From contig NZ_CP133774.1 of assembly GCF_034344865.1 (NCBI RefSeq), positions 62,001-126,000 of the forward strand: DNA of 64,000 bases. The letters are read 5' to 3'. The stretch comes from Pseudomonas sp. 10S4. Lineage in GTDB: Bacteria > Pseudomonadota > Gammaproteobacteria > Pseudomonadales > Pseudomonadaceae. A model generated the notes under the pieces. It saw only the letters and a list, made by a program, of their open reading frames with translations, had not been told where the DNA came from and made no database searches. The position numbers and the translations under genes are program-made. Shown in pieces: positions 31,192 to 39,649 of the stretch (its first letter is position 1; every line of letters starts with the position of its first letter).

Positions 31192-32115
31192 TTAAGGTCC
31201 ATGCTTGCGCTCAAGACTGGCACCAAACCCGCGAATCACCTCCAGCAGTGCCTTCACCCGCAGTGGCAGGTTCCCGGCCGGGTACACCGCGTGCATCTGC
31301 GGGCTGTCACCGTTGCTGGAGGTGAGCCGGTACTCGGGGCAGACCCGGCGCAGGCGCCCCGCTTGCACTTCGGGCTCCGCCAGCCAGTCCGCCAGGCGGG
31401 CGATTCCGATGCCCGCCAGGGCGGCCTGCAACACCGCCACGCCCGAGCTGAAACGAAACCGTGGATGGACCCGAACGCTGGTGGCCTGCTGCTCACTGCG
31501 GAAATTCCATTCCTTGAGGATGCGCGGCGCCGTGTGCAGGATCAGCGCGTGGGTCTCCAGCGCTTCAATGGCCTCAGGCGTCCCGCGCCGCTGCAGGTAG
31601 CCGGGACTGGCGTACAGATGACGCGAGTAACTCCAGAGTGGATAGCCGATCAGGTCACTGGATTGCGCAAACGCGCCGCGAATCGAGAAGTCCAGCTTGC
31701 TCTTGACCGGGTCGAGGGTCCCATCGGTGAAGATCACGTCGACGTTCACATCCGGATAATCCTCGGCGTACTGCGCGATCAATTGCGGCAAAACGCCGTG
31801 GCCGAGGGACTCGGGGGCGGAAAAACGCACCCAGCCGCTCGCCATGCCGCTCAGACCGGCCAGGTCTTCATCCGCCTCACGTTGCAATTCCAGCATTTTG
31901 CAGGCGTGGGGCAGCAAGCGTTCACCCGCCTCAGTCAAGCTTACGACGCTGGAGGAGCGATTAAACAACTTGACCCCGGCACTGTCCTCCAGGCCTTGAA
32001 CGGCGCGGGTCAACGCACTGGGGGAGCGGCCCAGCGTGCGTGCCGCCGCGACAAAGCTGCGCTTGCGCGCGACGGTCGCGAAGGCTTCAAGCGTCCATAA
32101 CTGATCCAGAGCCAT
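31192..32115 (-). CDS. LysR-family transcriptional regulator
   Basis: 307 residues. N-terminal winged HTH: LDQLWTLEAFATVARKRSF then AAARTLGRSPSALTRAVQGLE. Then the substrate-binding domain (GWVRFSAPESLGHGVLPQLI, CrgA-like subfamily). It is transcribed away from the oxygenase-TSUP-YbaK operon with a 110-bp shared promoter region, so it most likely controls that operon. PhzF lies downstream on the same strand. Confidence 0.92.
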   Translation of the reverse strand: MALDQLWTLEAFATVARKRSFVAAARTLGRSPSALTRAVQGLEDSAGVKLFNRSSSVVSLTEAGERLLPHACKMLELQREADEDLAGLSGMASGWVRFSAPESLGHGVLPQLIAQYAEDYPDVNVDVIFTDGTLDPVKSKLDFSIRGAFAQSSDLIGYPLWSYSRHLYASPGYLQRRGTPEAIEALETHALILHTAPRILKEWNFRSEQQATSVRVHPRFRFSSGVAVLQAALAGIGIARLADWLAEPEVQAGRLRRVCPEYRLTSSNGDSPQMHAVYPAGNLPLRVKALLEVIRGFGASLERKHGP

Positions 32116-32225
32116 TGATCACCTCATTGCATTTATCGCAACGTGGCATTGCAACACAAAAAAGGCCCTTCCGTTAACCTTCGCGCTCAACTTACAGGGA
32201 TGTAGGCAAACAGGAGCAAATGGAC

Positions 32226-33311
32226 ATGGCAAAGATGGAAAAAATGGTCGGGACATCAACGACCTCTGGGGGTGAACACATTCGTGACTGGCAGCGCAGT
32301 CACTCAGCGAGCTCAACCCGACAGGCGATACCGACAATTCATGTTTCGTTCGAAGAACGGCACGCGTTACACGCCGGCCTGGCCTCCCTGGACGTGACCG
32401 ACAGCCTCTCGGGTATCCGTCACATGCCGGCTTTGGGGCAGCTGCTTGAGAGCGTCCTGTGCGGTGAAAAAATCGATCGCTTGCGCAACTTCCCCAAGGC
32501 TCCCGAGGCGGCAATGATCGTCAGGGGGTTGCCCCTGGACTCGCACCTGCCCGCCACCCCCTACGACATGGCGCCGGGTATCGAGCAACTGCGGGTAGTG
32601 GCCGGCGCGATCCTGGCGGTGCTGCAGACCCTGCAAACCCATCCGGTGGCCTACGAGGGTGAAAACGACGACACGGTGTTCCGCCACGTGTCGCCCAAGC
32701 GCCAGCGTGAAACCGAAGAGAGCTCCTATGGATCGCGCATGGACCTGTGCATGCACGTCGACAACCCGCACCTGCCCTTGACCTGCGAACCGGTCTCAGC
32801 GTTGTCGGCCTGTCCGGAGTACCTGTGCCTGACCGGCCTGCGCTGCGAGCTGGATGTGCCGACCCGCATCGTTGCCATTAGCGAGGTGCTGGCCATGTTG
32901 CCCGACTGGGTTGAAACAGCCTTGTCACAACCGCAGTTCGCCATTCGCCGACCGGTGTCCTTCGGCAAGCCGGGCAATGTGCTGGAACACGTCCCCCTGC
33001 TGTACAAAAGCGCAACCGGCGAGCTGTTTTGCCGTTACAACAAAGCCAGTGTCACCGCCACCTGCGCCATCGCGAAGTTGGCCCTGCAGCTGTTTGAAGC
33101 CGCCGCCAATCACCCCGACGTCGTACGCTCCGTCCTGCTGCAACCAGGGGACATGCTGATCTTCAAGAACCAGCAAACCCTGCATGCCAGGGAAGGTTTT
33201 ACCCCGCGCTACGACGGGCGCGACCGCTGGCTGCTGCGGGTTTTCGGGGTCAATGACCCGGCCCGCGTGCTGGCGATGAACCCCCAACAACCCTTCATCG
33301 CCAGAGCCTGA
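32226..33311 (+). CDS. Clavaminate synthase-like Fe(II)/2-oxoglutarate oxygenase (TauD/AsnO class)
   Basis: About 361 residues. AGGAG (32212-32216) favours ATG 32226 (spacing 9) over ATG 32220 (spacing 3). The metal-binding HxD is in LCMHVDNPHLPL, the distal His in QTLHAREGFTPRYDG, and the 2OG-binding Arg in RDRWLLRVFG. Intervening segments (PEYLCLTGLR, ELFCRYNKAS, LQPGDMLIFKN) match the clavaminate synthase-like subgroup that hydroxylates free or tethered amino acids (AsnO, VioC). Substrate not determined. First gene of a tight three-gene operon with an exporter and a YbaK-type deacylase. Confidence 0.85.
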   Translation: MAKMEKMVGTSTTSGGEHIRDWQRSHSASSTRQAIPTIHVSFEERHALHAGLASLDVTDSLSGIRHMPALGQLLESVLCGEKIDRLRNFPKAPEAAMIVRGLPLDSHLPATPYDMAPGIEQLRVVAGAILAVLQTLQTHPVAYEGENDDTVFRHVSPKRQRETEESSYGSRMDLCMHVDNPHLPLTCEPVSALSACPEYLCLTGLRCELDVPTRIVAISEVLAMLPDWVETALSQPQFAIRRPVSFGKPGNVLEHVPLLYKSATGELFCRYNKASVTATCAIAKLALQLFEAAANHPDVVRSVLLQPGDMLIFKNQQTLHAREGFTPRYDGRDRWLLRVFGVNDPARVLAMNPQQPFIARA

Positions 33312-33316
33312 TATTA

Positions 33317-34081
33317 ATGGTCGATATTGTCCTTCTTTGTGTGTTCGCCTTCGCCGCCGGCCTGATCGATGCGGCGGTGGGCGGCGGCGGCCTGATCCAG
33401 ATACCCGCATTGTTCAACGTGCTGCCCGCCGCACCACCGGCGGCGCTGCTGGGGACCAACAAAGTCGCGGCCGCGTTCGGCACCGCGTTCGCAGCTCGGT
33501 CCTTCGTGCGCAAGGTGGTGATCGACTGGGGCTTGGTGATTCCAGCCGCCTGCGCCGCCTTTGTCATGGCCTTCTTCGGCGCAGCCACGGTATCGTTCGT
33601 GCCCCAGTCAGTGATGCGCCCGGCGGTGCTGGTATTGATCGTGCTGATGGCGATATACACCTTCTGCAAAAAGGACTTCGGCGCCCTGCACGCCCCCACT
33701 TTCATCGGTATCCGGCAGAAGTGGCTGGCGGTCGTCATCGGCGGCGCCATCGGTTTCTACGACGGGCTGTTCGGCCCTGGCACCGGTACCTTCCTGATCT
33801 TCCTGTTTATCCGCTGCTTCGCCTTCGACTTCCTGCACGCCTCGGCGTCAGCCAAGCTGGTGAACATCGCGACCAATGTGGCGGCGCTGATATTCTTCAT
33901 CCCGACAGGTAACGTGCTGTACCTGATCGCCCTCCCCATGGCGGTCTTCAACATCCTGGGCGCGCTGACCGGCACCTGGCTGGCGGTGCGTAAAGGCGTG
34001 CCCTTTGTCCGGGCGCTGTTTCTGGTATTGCTGGTGATCCTGATCAGCAAACTGTCCTACGACCTGTTACTGAAAACCTGA
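33317..34081 (+). CDS. TSUP-family membrane transporter (TauE/SafE type)
   Basis: A 254-residue integral membrane protein with about eight helices and the two family half-motifs AGLIDAAVGGGGLIQIPAL and IGFYDGLFGPGTGTFLIFLFI. TSUP proteins move anionic sulfur- or carboxyl-containing organic ions, usually outward. It starts 5 bp after the oxygenase stop and ends 9 bp before the next gene, so co-transcription and a shared task are very likely. Export of the oxygenase product is the simplest reading (inference). Confidence 0.9.
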   Translation: MVDIVLLCVFAFAAGLIDAAVGGGGLIQIPALFNVLPAAPPAALLGTNKVAAAFGTAFAARSFVRKVVIDWGLVIPAACAAFVMAFFGAATVSFVPQSVMRPAVLVLIVLMAIYTFCKKDFGALHAPTFIGIRQKWLAVVIGGAIGFYDGLFGPGTGTFLIFLFIRCFAFDFLHASASAKLVNIATNVAALIFFIPTGNVLYLIALPMAVFNILGALTGTWLAVRKGVPFVRALFLVLLVILISKLSYDLLLKT

Positions 34082-34090
34082 GGAAAGCCC

Positions 34091-34569
34091 ATGCAGCCCA
34101 TGTTTGATCGCCTGGTCGCGCTACTCGATGCCCACGCCGCCTCCTATCGGGTGTTGATGCACGATGCCGAGGGCCAGTCGGCGCGGGTCGCCGAACTCCG
34201 TGGCACCGAACCCGGCCAAGGCGCAAAAGCCATGCTCTGCGCGTTAAAGGGTCAGGCCGAACCCTATGCCTTGGTGATACTGCCAGGGGACCAGAGGCTC
34301 GACATGAAGAAAGTCGGAGCGGCCCTGGGAGGAAAAAAGCCGAGCTGGTGAACGCGCAAACGGCCATGCAACTGACCGGCTGCAGGATCGGCGCCATCCC
34401 TCCGTTTACCTTCGATGAGCGGATTCAATTGATCGTCGACCCGTCCCTGACCACGGGCTACGGCGAAATCGCCTTCAACGCCGGTCGGCTGGATGCATCA
34501 ATGGTGCTCGATACGCAGGATTACCTGTCGATTGCCAAGCCACGGTTGCTGGATATCCGCCAGGGTTGA
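34091..34569 (+). pseudogene. YbaK/EbsC-family aminoacyl-tRNA deacylase, one frameshift
   Basis: Trans-acting tRNA-editing fold that hydrolyses mischarged aminoacyl-tRNA. The first frame (34091-34351) has MQPMFDRLVALLDAHAASYRVLMHDAEG, KAMLCALKG and LDMKKVGAALGGKK. The second frame (to 34569) has AMQLTGCRIGAIPPFTFDERIQLIVDPSL. One A missing from the A6 run at 34333-34338 separates them. Repaired, it gives a 159-residue single-domain protein of family length. Catalytic-type Lys and the GxIPPF segment are kept. Third gene of the oxygenase-TSUP operon, followed by a terminator. Confidence 0.8.
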
Positions 34570-34639
34570 GCAGCGATGGGCAGGACTGGATTGCGCTGAT
34601 GGGTGCCAGTGCGAGCTGGCTCCGGGCGGCGTTGCGACG

Positions 34640-34672
34640 AAAACCTGAGAACGCCACGAGGTGTCAGGTTTT
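34640..34672 (+). terminator. Terminator of the oxygenase-TSUP-YbaK operon
   Basis: AAAACCTGA (34640-34648) and TCAGGTTTT (34664-34672), 9-bp arms with a 15-nt loop and a short T-run, 71 bp after the last stop. Confidence 0.65.
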
Positions 34673-34732
34673 ATGCATTATCGTTAGCAACCATCGCGAG
34701 CAAGCTCGCGCTTGCAAGGACCCGAACCCACC

Positions 34733-35020
34733 ATGAAATTCGACCTCGCCTACTGACTCAGCCTCGACGACAAGTTGTCGATCTATGACGTGCGGGATTT
34801 GAATTTCGACGAGACGATGGAGTTCGATTCCGCCAAAGAACACTTCCAATGCCCCAACGATGCCTGTCGTTTGGCCTTCGATGCAGCGAATGTGCTGACA
34901 ACGTTCAACGCCAAGAATGTGAATTACGTTCGCACCCCGAACAGACGTTCGGGGTGTTCAGTGCGAGTATCGAGAACCTGGATCACTTTATTGTTCGGGA
35001 AGCACCGGGGTTGGAGGAGC
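34733..35020 (+). pseudogene. Decayed second copy of the zinc-head unknown gene
   Basis: Starts with the same leader (CAAGGACCCGA...CCACCATG, homology from 34715) as the gene at 28858 and is about nine-tenths identical by eye. It has an in-frame stop at codon 8 (TGC changed to TGA). A 691-bp internal deletion joins codons for YVRTP directly to the 3' end. The deletion endpoints share ACCCCG. The 3' end matches up to the stop region and abuts the intact secreted-protein gene, as in the first copy. Confidence 0.85.
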
Positions 35021-35022
35021 TA

Positions 35023-36219
35023 TTAACTCTTGGGTAGTTCCAGCTTCACTGCGCCTGGGTGCTGTTTGATCAGTGAGTACGGCAGCACTGGCCAATCCGG
35101 CGCGTCGCACGAACGTTGCACTCGGGCAAAGTACGCGCCGAGGTAAAGTCCTTTCGGGGTGAAGCGCCAGGACGAGTAACCCCAGACGCTTTCGTCGGTA
35201 AAGTCGCAGCCGTCTTCGTCGCCCTCAGCCGGTTTTTTCATGTCGTCGGGGTACAGCGCGGTAAGTTGTTTGATCAGCCACGGCACGAACACTTCGCGTT
35301 GGTAGCGCGAGCGTGCTTCGTCTTCTTCCTTGGTCAGAGGCGTATCGCCGGCGTTGTCACGGTCGGCGTGCAGCAGTGGTTTGCCCTCGCCCACCCACAG
35401 CACGTCTTCCAGGGACAAGGTGTGCCCGGTGTGCACGTCGAGGTTGATCGGCGAGTCGCCAAAGTCCGGGTGGGCGCCGCCGCAGTAATAGCTGGTGGAG
35501 ATGTTCAGGCTGACCACGTCGGGTGACAGCAGCGCCGGTTCGACATGCTGGTCAAACTCAACGTTCTCCCCGCCCTGCAACTGGCAGCCGTGATAGCTGA
35601 TGACCTCTCGCCACAGGCGCCCCAACAACTGCTGGTTTACTCGAGCCTGATCAGCCTTCGGGTAACCTGACTCGACGCTGAACATCGAAATTTTCGACTC
35701 GGGCTCGGTCCACCATTGCAAGTTGTAGCCCATCAGCGATTCTTTTTTGCCGGGCTTGAGCTTCAGCCCTTGCACACGCAAATACTCGTACGGATCGCTT
35801 TTCGGCAGCGCGGCGATGAAGGGCAAGGCGTCCGCCGCTGGCGCTGTAAGTTTGGCCTCGGTCAACTGCACCGGGAGGGTTTTGCCCTTGGGGCTTGTCC
35901 ATTCACCCTGCCAACCGCTGGCGGTTTGTTTCAGCGTCAGGGTTGGCAGAGGCTTGTCATCGCCGTAGCGGTTATTGCCCTCGTTGAGCGTCAGGGTCTG
36001 GTCTTGCAACGCCCCACTCAGCGCCAGATCGCGATGGAATTTCTCATAGAAGTAGCGGCCGGTCACTTCGCTCGCATCGCGGGTGTTCAGCTCCACGACA
36101 ATCGGCATCTTGCCCAAGGTGCCGGTGAAAACCTGCCCACCGAATTCGGCATGGGCGGTTGAGGCCAGCGTAAGAAACAAAGCGGCGCAGAGTACGAGGC
36201 GCAACAGACCTTTAAACAT
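35023..36219 (-). CDS. Exported protein with DUF3298-like C-terminal domain (copy 1)
   Basis: 398 residues. ATG 36219 starts a signal peptide (MFKGLLRLVLCAALFLTLASTAHA, split at about residue 24). The N-terminal half begins VFTGTLGKMPIVVELNTR with GRYFYEKFHRDLALSG. The C-terminal half has the DUF3298-like core CGGAHPDFGDSPINLDV, HTGHTLSLEDVLW and ends QHPGAVKLELPKS. Four or more cysteines suggest periplasmic disulfides. A paralogue lies directly upstream at 36264 and a truncated copy at 29839. Function unknown. Confidence 0.82.
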   Translation of the reverse strand: MFKGLLRLVLCAALFLTLASTAHAEFGGQVFTGTLGKMPIVVELNTRDASEVTGRYFYEKFHRDLALSGALQDQTLTLNEGNNRYGDDKPLPTLTLKQTASGWQGEWTSPKGKTLPVQLTEAKLTAPAADALPFIAALPKSDPYEYLRVQGLKLKPGKKESLMGYNLQWWTEPESKISMFSVESGYPKADQARVNQQLLGRLWREVISYHGCQLQGGENVEFDQHVEPALLSPDVVSLNISTSYYCGGAHPDFGDSPINLDVHTGHTLSLEDVLWVGEGKPLLHADRDNAGDTPLTKEEDEARSRYQREVFVPWLIKQLTALYPDDMKKPAEGDEDGCDFTDESVWGYSSWRFTPKGLYLGAYFARVQRSCDAPDWPVLPYSLIKQHPGAVKLELPKS

Positions 36220-36263
36220 CAAATCATCCTTGGATATGAGAGCGGGAAATGGCGGCGCGCAGT

Positions 36264-37424
36264 TTAAGGTAATTGCAGCGCTACGCCGCCGGGGTGTTGT
36301 TTGATGAGGTTGTAGGGCAAAACATTCCACTCCACATATGCACACGGCGCTTCCGCATGAGAGAAGTAGGGCCCGAGCTTGATTCCCTTCTCAGTGAAAT
36401 ACCAAGTCGGGAACGGCCAACGGTCTTCTTCGCCGTAAGCACAGTTCTCGTCACTGCCAGGTATCTGATCGGGATGAAGCTTATGCAACTGTCCAACTAG
36501 CCAAGGTGCAAATTCTTTGGTGCGGTACTCGGAATAAGCTTCGCGGGTGTCCGGGGACTGTTCGTCATTCAGCTCTTCGTAGTGCAGCGGTTTACCCTGC
36601 CCGACCCAGAGGACGTCATCTAACGTCAGGAACTTACCGGTTTGGGCATCCAGGTTGATGGGAGACTCAGTGTAATCCGGGTGCGGGCCGCCACAGCGGG
36701 CTTCGGTTTCGACGTTCGCGCTGATTAGCGATGGGGTAATCAGCAACGGTGTGATCGTTTGGATAGAGGAGGTATCGCTACCGCCAGCGAGGCATCCGTA
36801 ATACGCCACCACTTCCCGCCACATACGTTCCATCAACCGCTGATTAATGCGATCCCGCGCTTCAGGGGTGTAGCCCGAAATAACTTCAAACATCGTCAAC
36901 TTTGTTTGCGGCTCGCTCCACCACTGCAACGAATAACCATTGAAGGTCTCTGTCTTGCCTTGTTTGAGTTTCAGACCTTGAAGTCGCAGATATTCGTAGG
37001 GCTCAGTGTCATGGAGCTTGGCGAGGTAGGGAAGAGTATCGGCCGGGATGGCTGGCGGTTTGGCTTCAACCAGTTCTATCTTCAGCGTTTTGCCTTGCCC
37101 GTTGCTCCAATCTCCGAATAAACGATGGGGCTCGATGTTTAGATGAATTTTAGGCCGAGGCGCTGTTTCGTCGTAAAGCTCACCTTCATCTAGCACCAGT
37201 GTCTCTCCATCCTTGATACCGCTGAGGACCAAGTCTTTGCGGTATTTCTGATAGAAGTAGCGGCCGCTTATGTGTTCAGCAGAAGACGTTTCCAATTCCA
37301 TAAGGATTGGCATCTTGCCCAGCGTGCCGGTGAAGAGGCGTCGCCCGTCTTCGGCGTGCGCGATGGAACACAGCATGACTAACAGCGAGGCAATTGGCGC
37401 CAGGCGTAACAATCCTTTGAGCAT
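36264..37424 (-). CDS. Exported protein with DUF3298-like C-terminal domain (copy 2)
   Basis: 386 residues, tandem paralogue of the product of 35023-36219, with the same plan: signal peptide MLKGLLRLAPIASLLVMLCSIAHA, RLFTGTLGKMPILMELET, GRYFYQKYRKDLVLSG, RCGGPHPDYTESPINLDAQ, LDDVLWVGQGKP, and the end LPYNLIKQHPGGVALQLP. The copies have diverged considerably, so this is an old duplication. It precedes copy 1 by 44 bp and may be co-transcribed with it. Unknown role, likely envelope or periplasm. Confidence 0.82.
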   Translation of the reverse strand: MLKGLLRLAPIASLLVMLCSIAHAEDGRRLFTGTLGKMPILMELETSSAEHISGRYFYQKYRKDLVLSGIKDGETLVLDEGELYDETAPRPKIHLNIEPHRLFGDWSNGQGKTLKIELVEAKPPAIPADTLPYLAKLHDTEPYEYLRLQGLKLKQGKTETFNGYSLQWWSEPQTKLTMFEVISGYTPEARDRINQRLMERMWREVVAYYGCLAGGSDTSSIQTITPLLITPSLISANVETEARCGGPHPDYTESPINLDAQTGKFLTLDDVLWVGQGKPLHYEELNDEQSPDTREAYSEYRTKEFAPWLVGQLHKLHPDQIPGSDENCAYGEEDRWPFPTWYFTEKGIKLGPYFSHAEAPCAYVEWNVLPYNLIKQHPGGVALQLP

Positions 37425-37536
37425 CGATCAATCCCTGAATAAGTCGGAGCAGCACCGCATTGAACATCCGCGGCGCACTTAAAGCGACGCGGATTATGGC
37501 GGGGTTGTGCAGGGGAATCGAGCCTCATTACATGCT

Positions 37537-38346
37537 TTAGCTCAGCATCATGCTGACCATCACAAATACCAGCAAACCGACATAAACCCACGCATGAACG
37601 CGATCCGGTATCCGCCCAATCCAGGGCGTTGCCAGGCGAATACCAACGATCGATCCAATCGCCAATATCACAAACGCCAGCACATCCACATACCCAATAA
37701 ACCACGGCCCCAGATCAAACTCGGTAAAGTGCGCCATCGCCATGTAGGTCAGCGTTCCAGCCAGCGCCACCGGCAAACTCAACGGATTGGCCATGGACGT
37801 AGCTTGCGACATGCTCAGCCCACAGCGCCTCAGTAACGGCACCGTCATGACACTTCCACCAACTCCGAGAAAGGTTGCGACTGCGCCGATTCCTACACCA
37901 GACACCCGCGCTTTCCCCAATCGCCGTGGGATGGCGCTATCGGCCTGCGTGAGAAAACCACGCCTGAACAAGCAGTCCAGAATCGTGATGCCGAGATAGA
38001 CGATGAACGCATACCGAATCACCTCGCCATCAGCCCACATGGCGGCAACAGCACCGATGATTGCACCCAGCCCGATGTACCCGCCCAACGGCCACAGATA
38101 ATGGCGAATGAGGTTACCGGCTCGGTGATGTTTGGCCGTGGCGATCAGGGCATTAACGATCATCACGCAGGTCGAAGTGGCAACGGCGATGTGCATCGCC
38201 GATTGGCCGATGGGGTCGTCGGCGCCGTGGCTGGCCATGAGCATGCGATACAACAACGGCACCACGACGAAGCCGCCGCCGAAGCCGAACAGCACAGCGG
38301 TGACGCCGGTCATGCAACCGAAGAGTGTCAGTAAGAGATAGAACAT
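37537..38346 (-). CDS. TSUP-family membrane transporter (second copy)
   Basis: 269 residues from ATG 38346 (a GTG codon precedes it in frame). About eight membrane helices and both TSUP half-motifs: TAVLFGFGGGFVVVPLLYR and GAVATFLGVGGSVMTVPLLRR. Not closely similar to the TSUP protein at 33317. Divergent from the AraC-type regulator at 38460 across a 113-bp gap, which suggests regulation by it. Cargo unknown. Confidence 0.9.
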   Translation of the reverse strand: MFYLLLTLFGCMTGVTAVLFGFGGGFVVVPLLYRMLMASHGADDPIGQSAMHIAVATSTCVMIVNALIATAKHHRAGNLIRHYLWPLGGYIGLGAIIGAVAAMWADGEVIRYAFIVYLGITILDCLFRRGFLTQADSAIPRRLGKARVSGVGIGAVATFLGVGGSVMTVPLLRRCGLSMSQATSMANPLSLPVALAGTLTYMAMAHFTEFDLGPWFIGYVDVLAFVILAIGSIVGIRLATPWIGRIPDRVHAWVYVGLLVFVMVSMMLS

Positions 38347-38459
38347 CACGCGTCGTCCGTTAGCAGAGAGTTGTCAACGATAGGGCGATGCGGCTTGGCC
38401 TGCTTCAGCAAGTCAGCCAATAATGTTCGTGTTTACGCCAACCACTGAGTGCTGCTCCG

Positions 38460-39227
38460 ATGCGCAATGTTTCGATCAATCTGCTGGATGACACGCCACG
38501 GCCGGTGGTGGCGATCGGGACGGATTATTCCCACGGTCATGTGTTGCCCCGTCATACACACCGCCGAGCACAACTCCTATACGGCGCCACCGGGGTGATG
38601 CAGGTCAGCACCCACGACGGCAATTGGGTGGTGCCGCCGCAGCGGGCGGTGTGGATTCCGGCCGGGGTGGCCCATGAAGTGTTGATGCTGGGGGTGAGTA
38701 CGCGGAGTGTGTATATCGAACCGAGGGCGGTCGATCTGGGGAGTCGGTGCCAGGTGATCAGCGTCTCGCCGTTGATGCGGCACTTGTTGATGGAGGCGGT
38801 GGAGGTTCCGCTGGCGTATGACGAGGCCGGGCGCGATGGTGTGCTGATCGACTTATTGCTGCATGAACTGGCCCGCAGCGCTCATCTGCCGTTGCACATT
38901 CCGCTGCCCGTCGAAAGACGATTGCTCGGGTTGTGTCAGACGTTTCTCCAGCAGCCGAACATCCATCAATCGCCGCAGCAATGGGCCGATCAGTTGCACA
39001 TCAGCCTGCGCACCTTCAATCGATTGTTCCGCCAACAGACCGGCCTGAGCTTCAGCCAATGGCGGCAACAAGCCTGCGTGGTGCTGGCCCTGGCGCGGCT
39101 GGCGGTGGGGACGCCGGTGACGCGGATTGCCGTGGATTTCGGCTATGACAGCCCGGCGGCGTTCTCGACGATGTTTCGTCGGGTGCTGGGGCAGGCACCG
39201 TCCGTCTGGATGGAGACGGCGAAATAG
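38460..39227 (+). CDS. AraC-family regulator with cupin sensor domain
   Basis: 255 residues. N-terminal cupin: GHVLPRHTHRRAQLLYGATGVMQV and PPQRAVWIPAGVAHEV with the metal-type histidines. C-terminal AraC DNA-binding domain with two HTH motifs (QWADQLHISLRTFNRLFRQQ; VTRIAVDFGYDSPAAFSTMFRR) and the typical GQAPSVW ending. Transcribed away from the TSUP gene, its probable target. Confidence 0.93.
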   Translation: MRNVSINLLDDTPRPVVAIGTDYSHGHVLPRHTHRRAQLLYGATGVMQVSTHDGNWVVPPQRAVWIPAGVAHEVLMLGVSTRSVYIEPRAVDLGSRCQVISVSPLMRHLLMEAVEVPLAYDEAGRDGVLIDLLLHELARSAHLPLHIPLPVERRLLGLCQTFLQQPNIHQSPQQWADQLHISLRTFNRLFRQQTGLSFSQWRQQACVVLALARLAVGTPVTRIAVDFGYDSPAAFSTMFRRVLGQAPSVWMETAK

Positions 39228-39266
39228 CAAAAATCAAAAAATGCGTTTGATCCGGGATCAAAACAA

Positions 39267-39282
39267 CTGTACAAAAACACAG
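39267..39282 (+). promoter_or_regulatory. LexA (SOS) box
   Basis: CTG-TACAAAAACA-CAG, followed by TATATT, fits the CTGTN8ACAG LexA consensus. It lies 38 bp before the start of the HTH gene at 39321, so that gene and the one after it are probably DNA-damage inducible. Confidence 0.75.
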
Positions 39283-39320
39283 TATATTTTGAATCAGCAC
39301 TCTCGAGCCCGGAGAACACC

Positions 39321-39638
39321 ATGGCCTCTCTTGCGATGAAAATCACCCTGGAACGTATCACCCTCTTCCAATTCACCCCGGCCCACAGCGCCCAGGCCCG
39401 AGCGATGCTGGGTTGGAGTGTGGAAGAACTGTCCCGCGAATCCGGGGTTTCCGTGGAGGCCATTGAGCGTTTCGAGGCCGAGCACGATGTGCTGGATGTC
39501 ACTCGGTTGGCGCTGGCTTATCGGTTTGAATCGGAAGGGTTGGTGTTCTTCCCGGGATTTGCGCCGGGCAGAGGGATGAATGTGAAAGGCTCTACGCCGA
39601 ACCCGGTGGCGCGGGCGGATTATGCGATGGTTGAGTAA
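39321..39638 (+). CDS. Small XRE-type helix-turn-helix protein, SOS-linked
   Basis: 105 residues, ATG 39321 after GGAG. Central HTH: AQARAMLGWSVEELSRESGVS then EAIERFEAE, a Cro/CI-like five-helix domain. The tail (LVFFPGFAPGRGMNVKGSTPN) has no known domain. A LexA box precedes it and a second HTH gene follows 11 bp later. It may regulate its own operon. No partner toxin is visible. Confidence 0.82.
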   Translation: MASLAMKITLERITLFQFTPAHSAQARAMLGWSVEELSRESGVSVEAIERFEAEHDVLDVTRLALAYRFESEGLVFFPGFAPGRGMNVKGSTPNPVARADYAMVE

Positions 39639-39649
39639 GGAGCCTGCGA

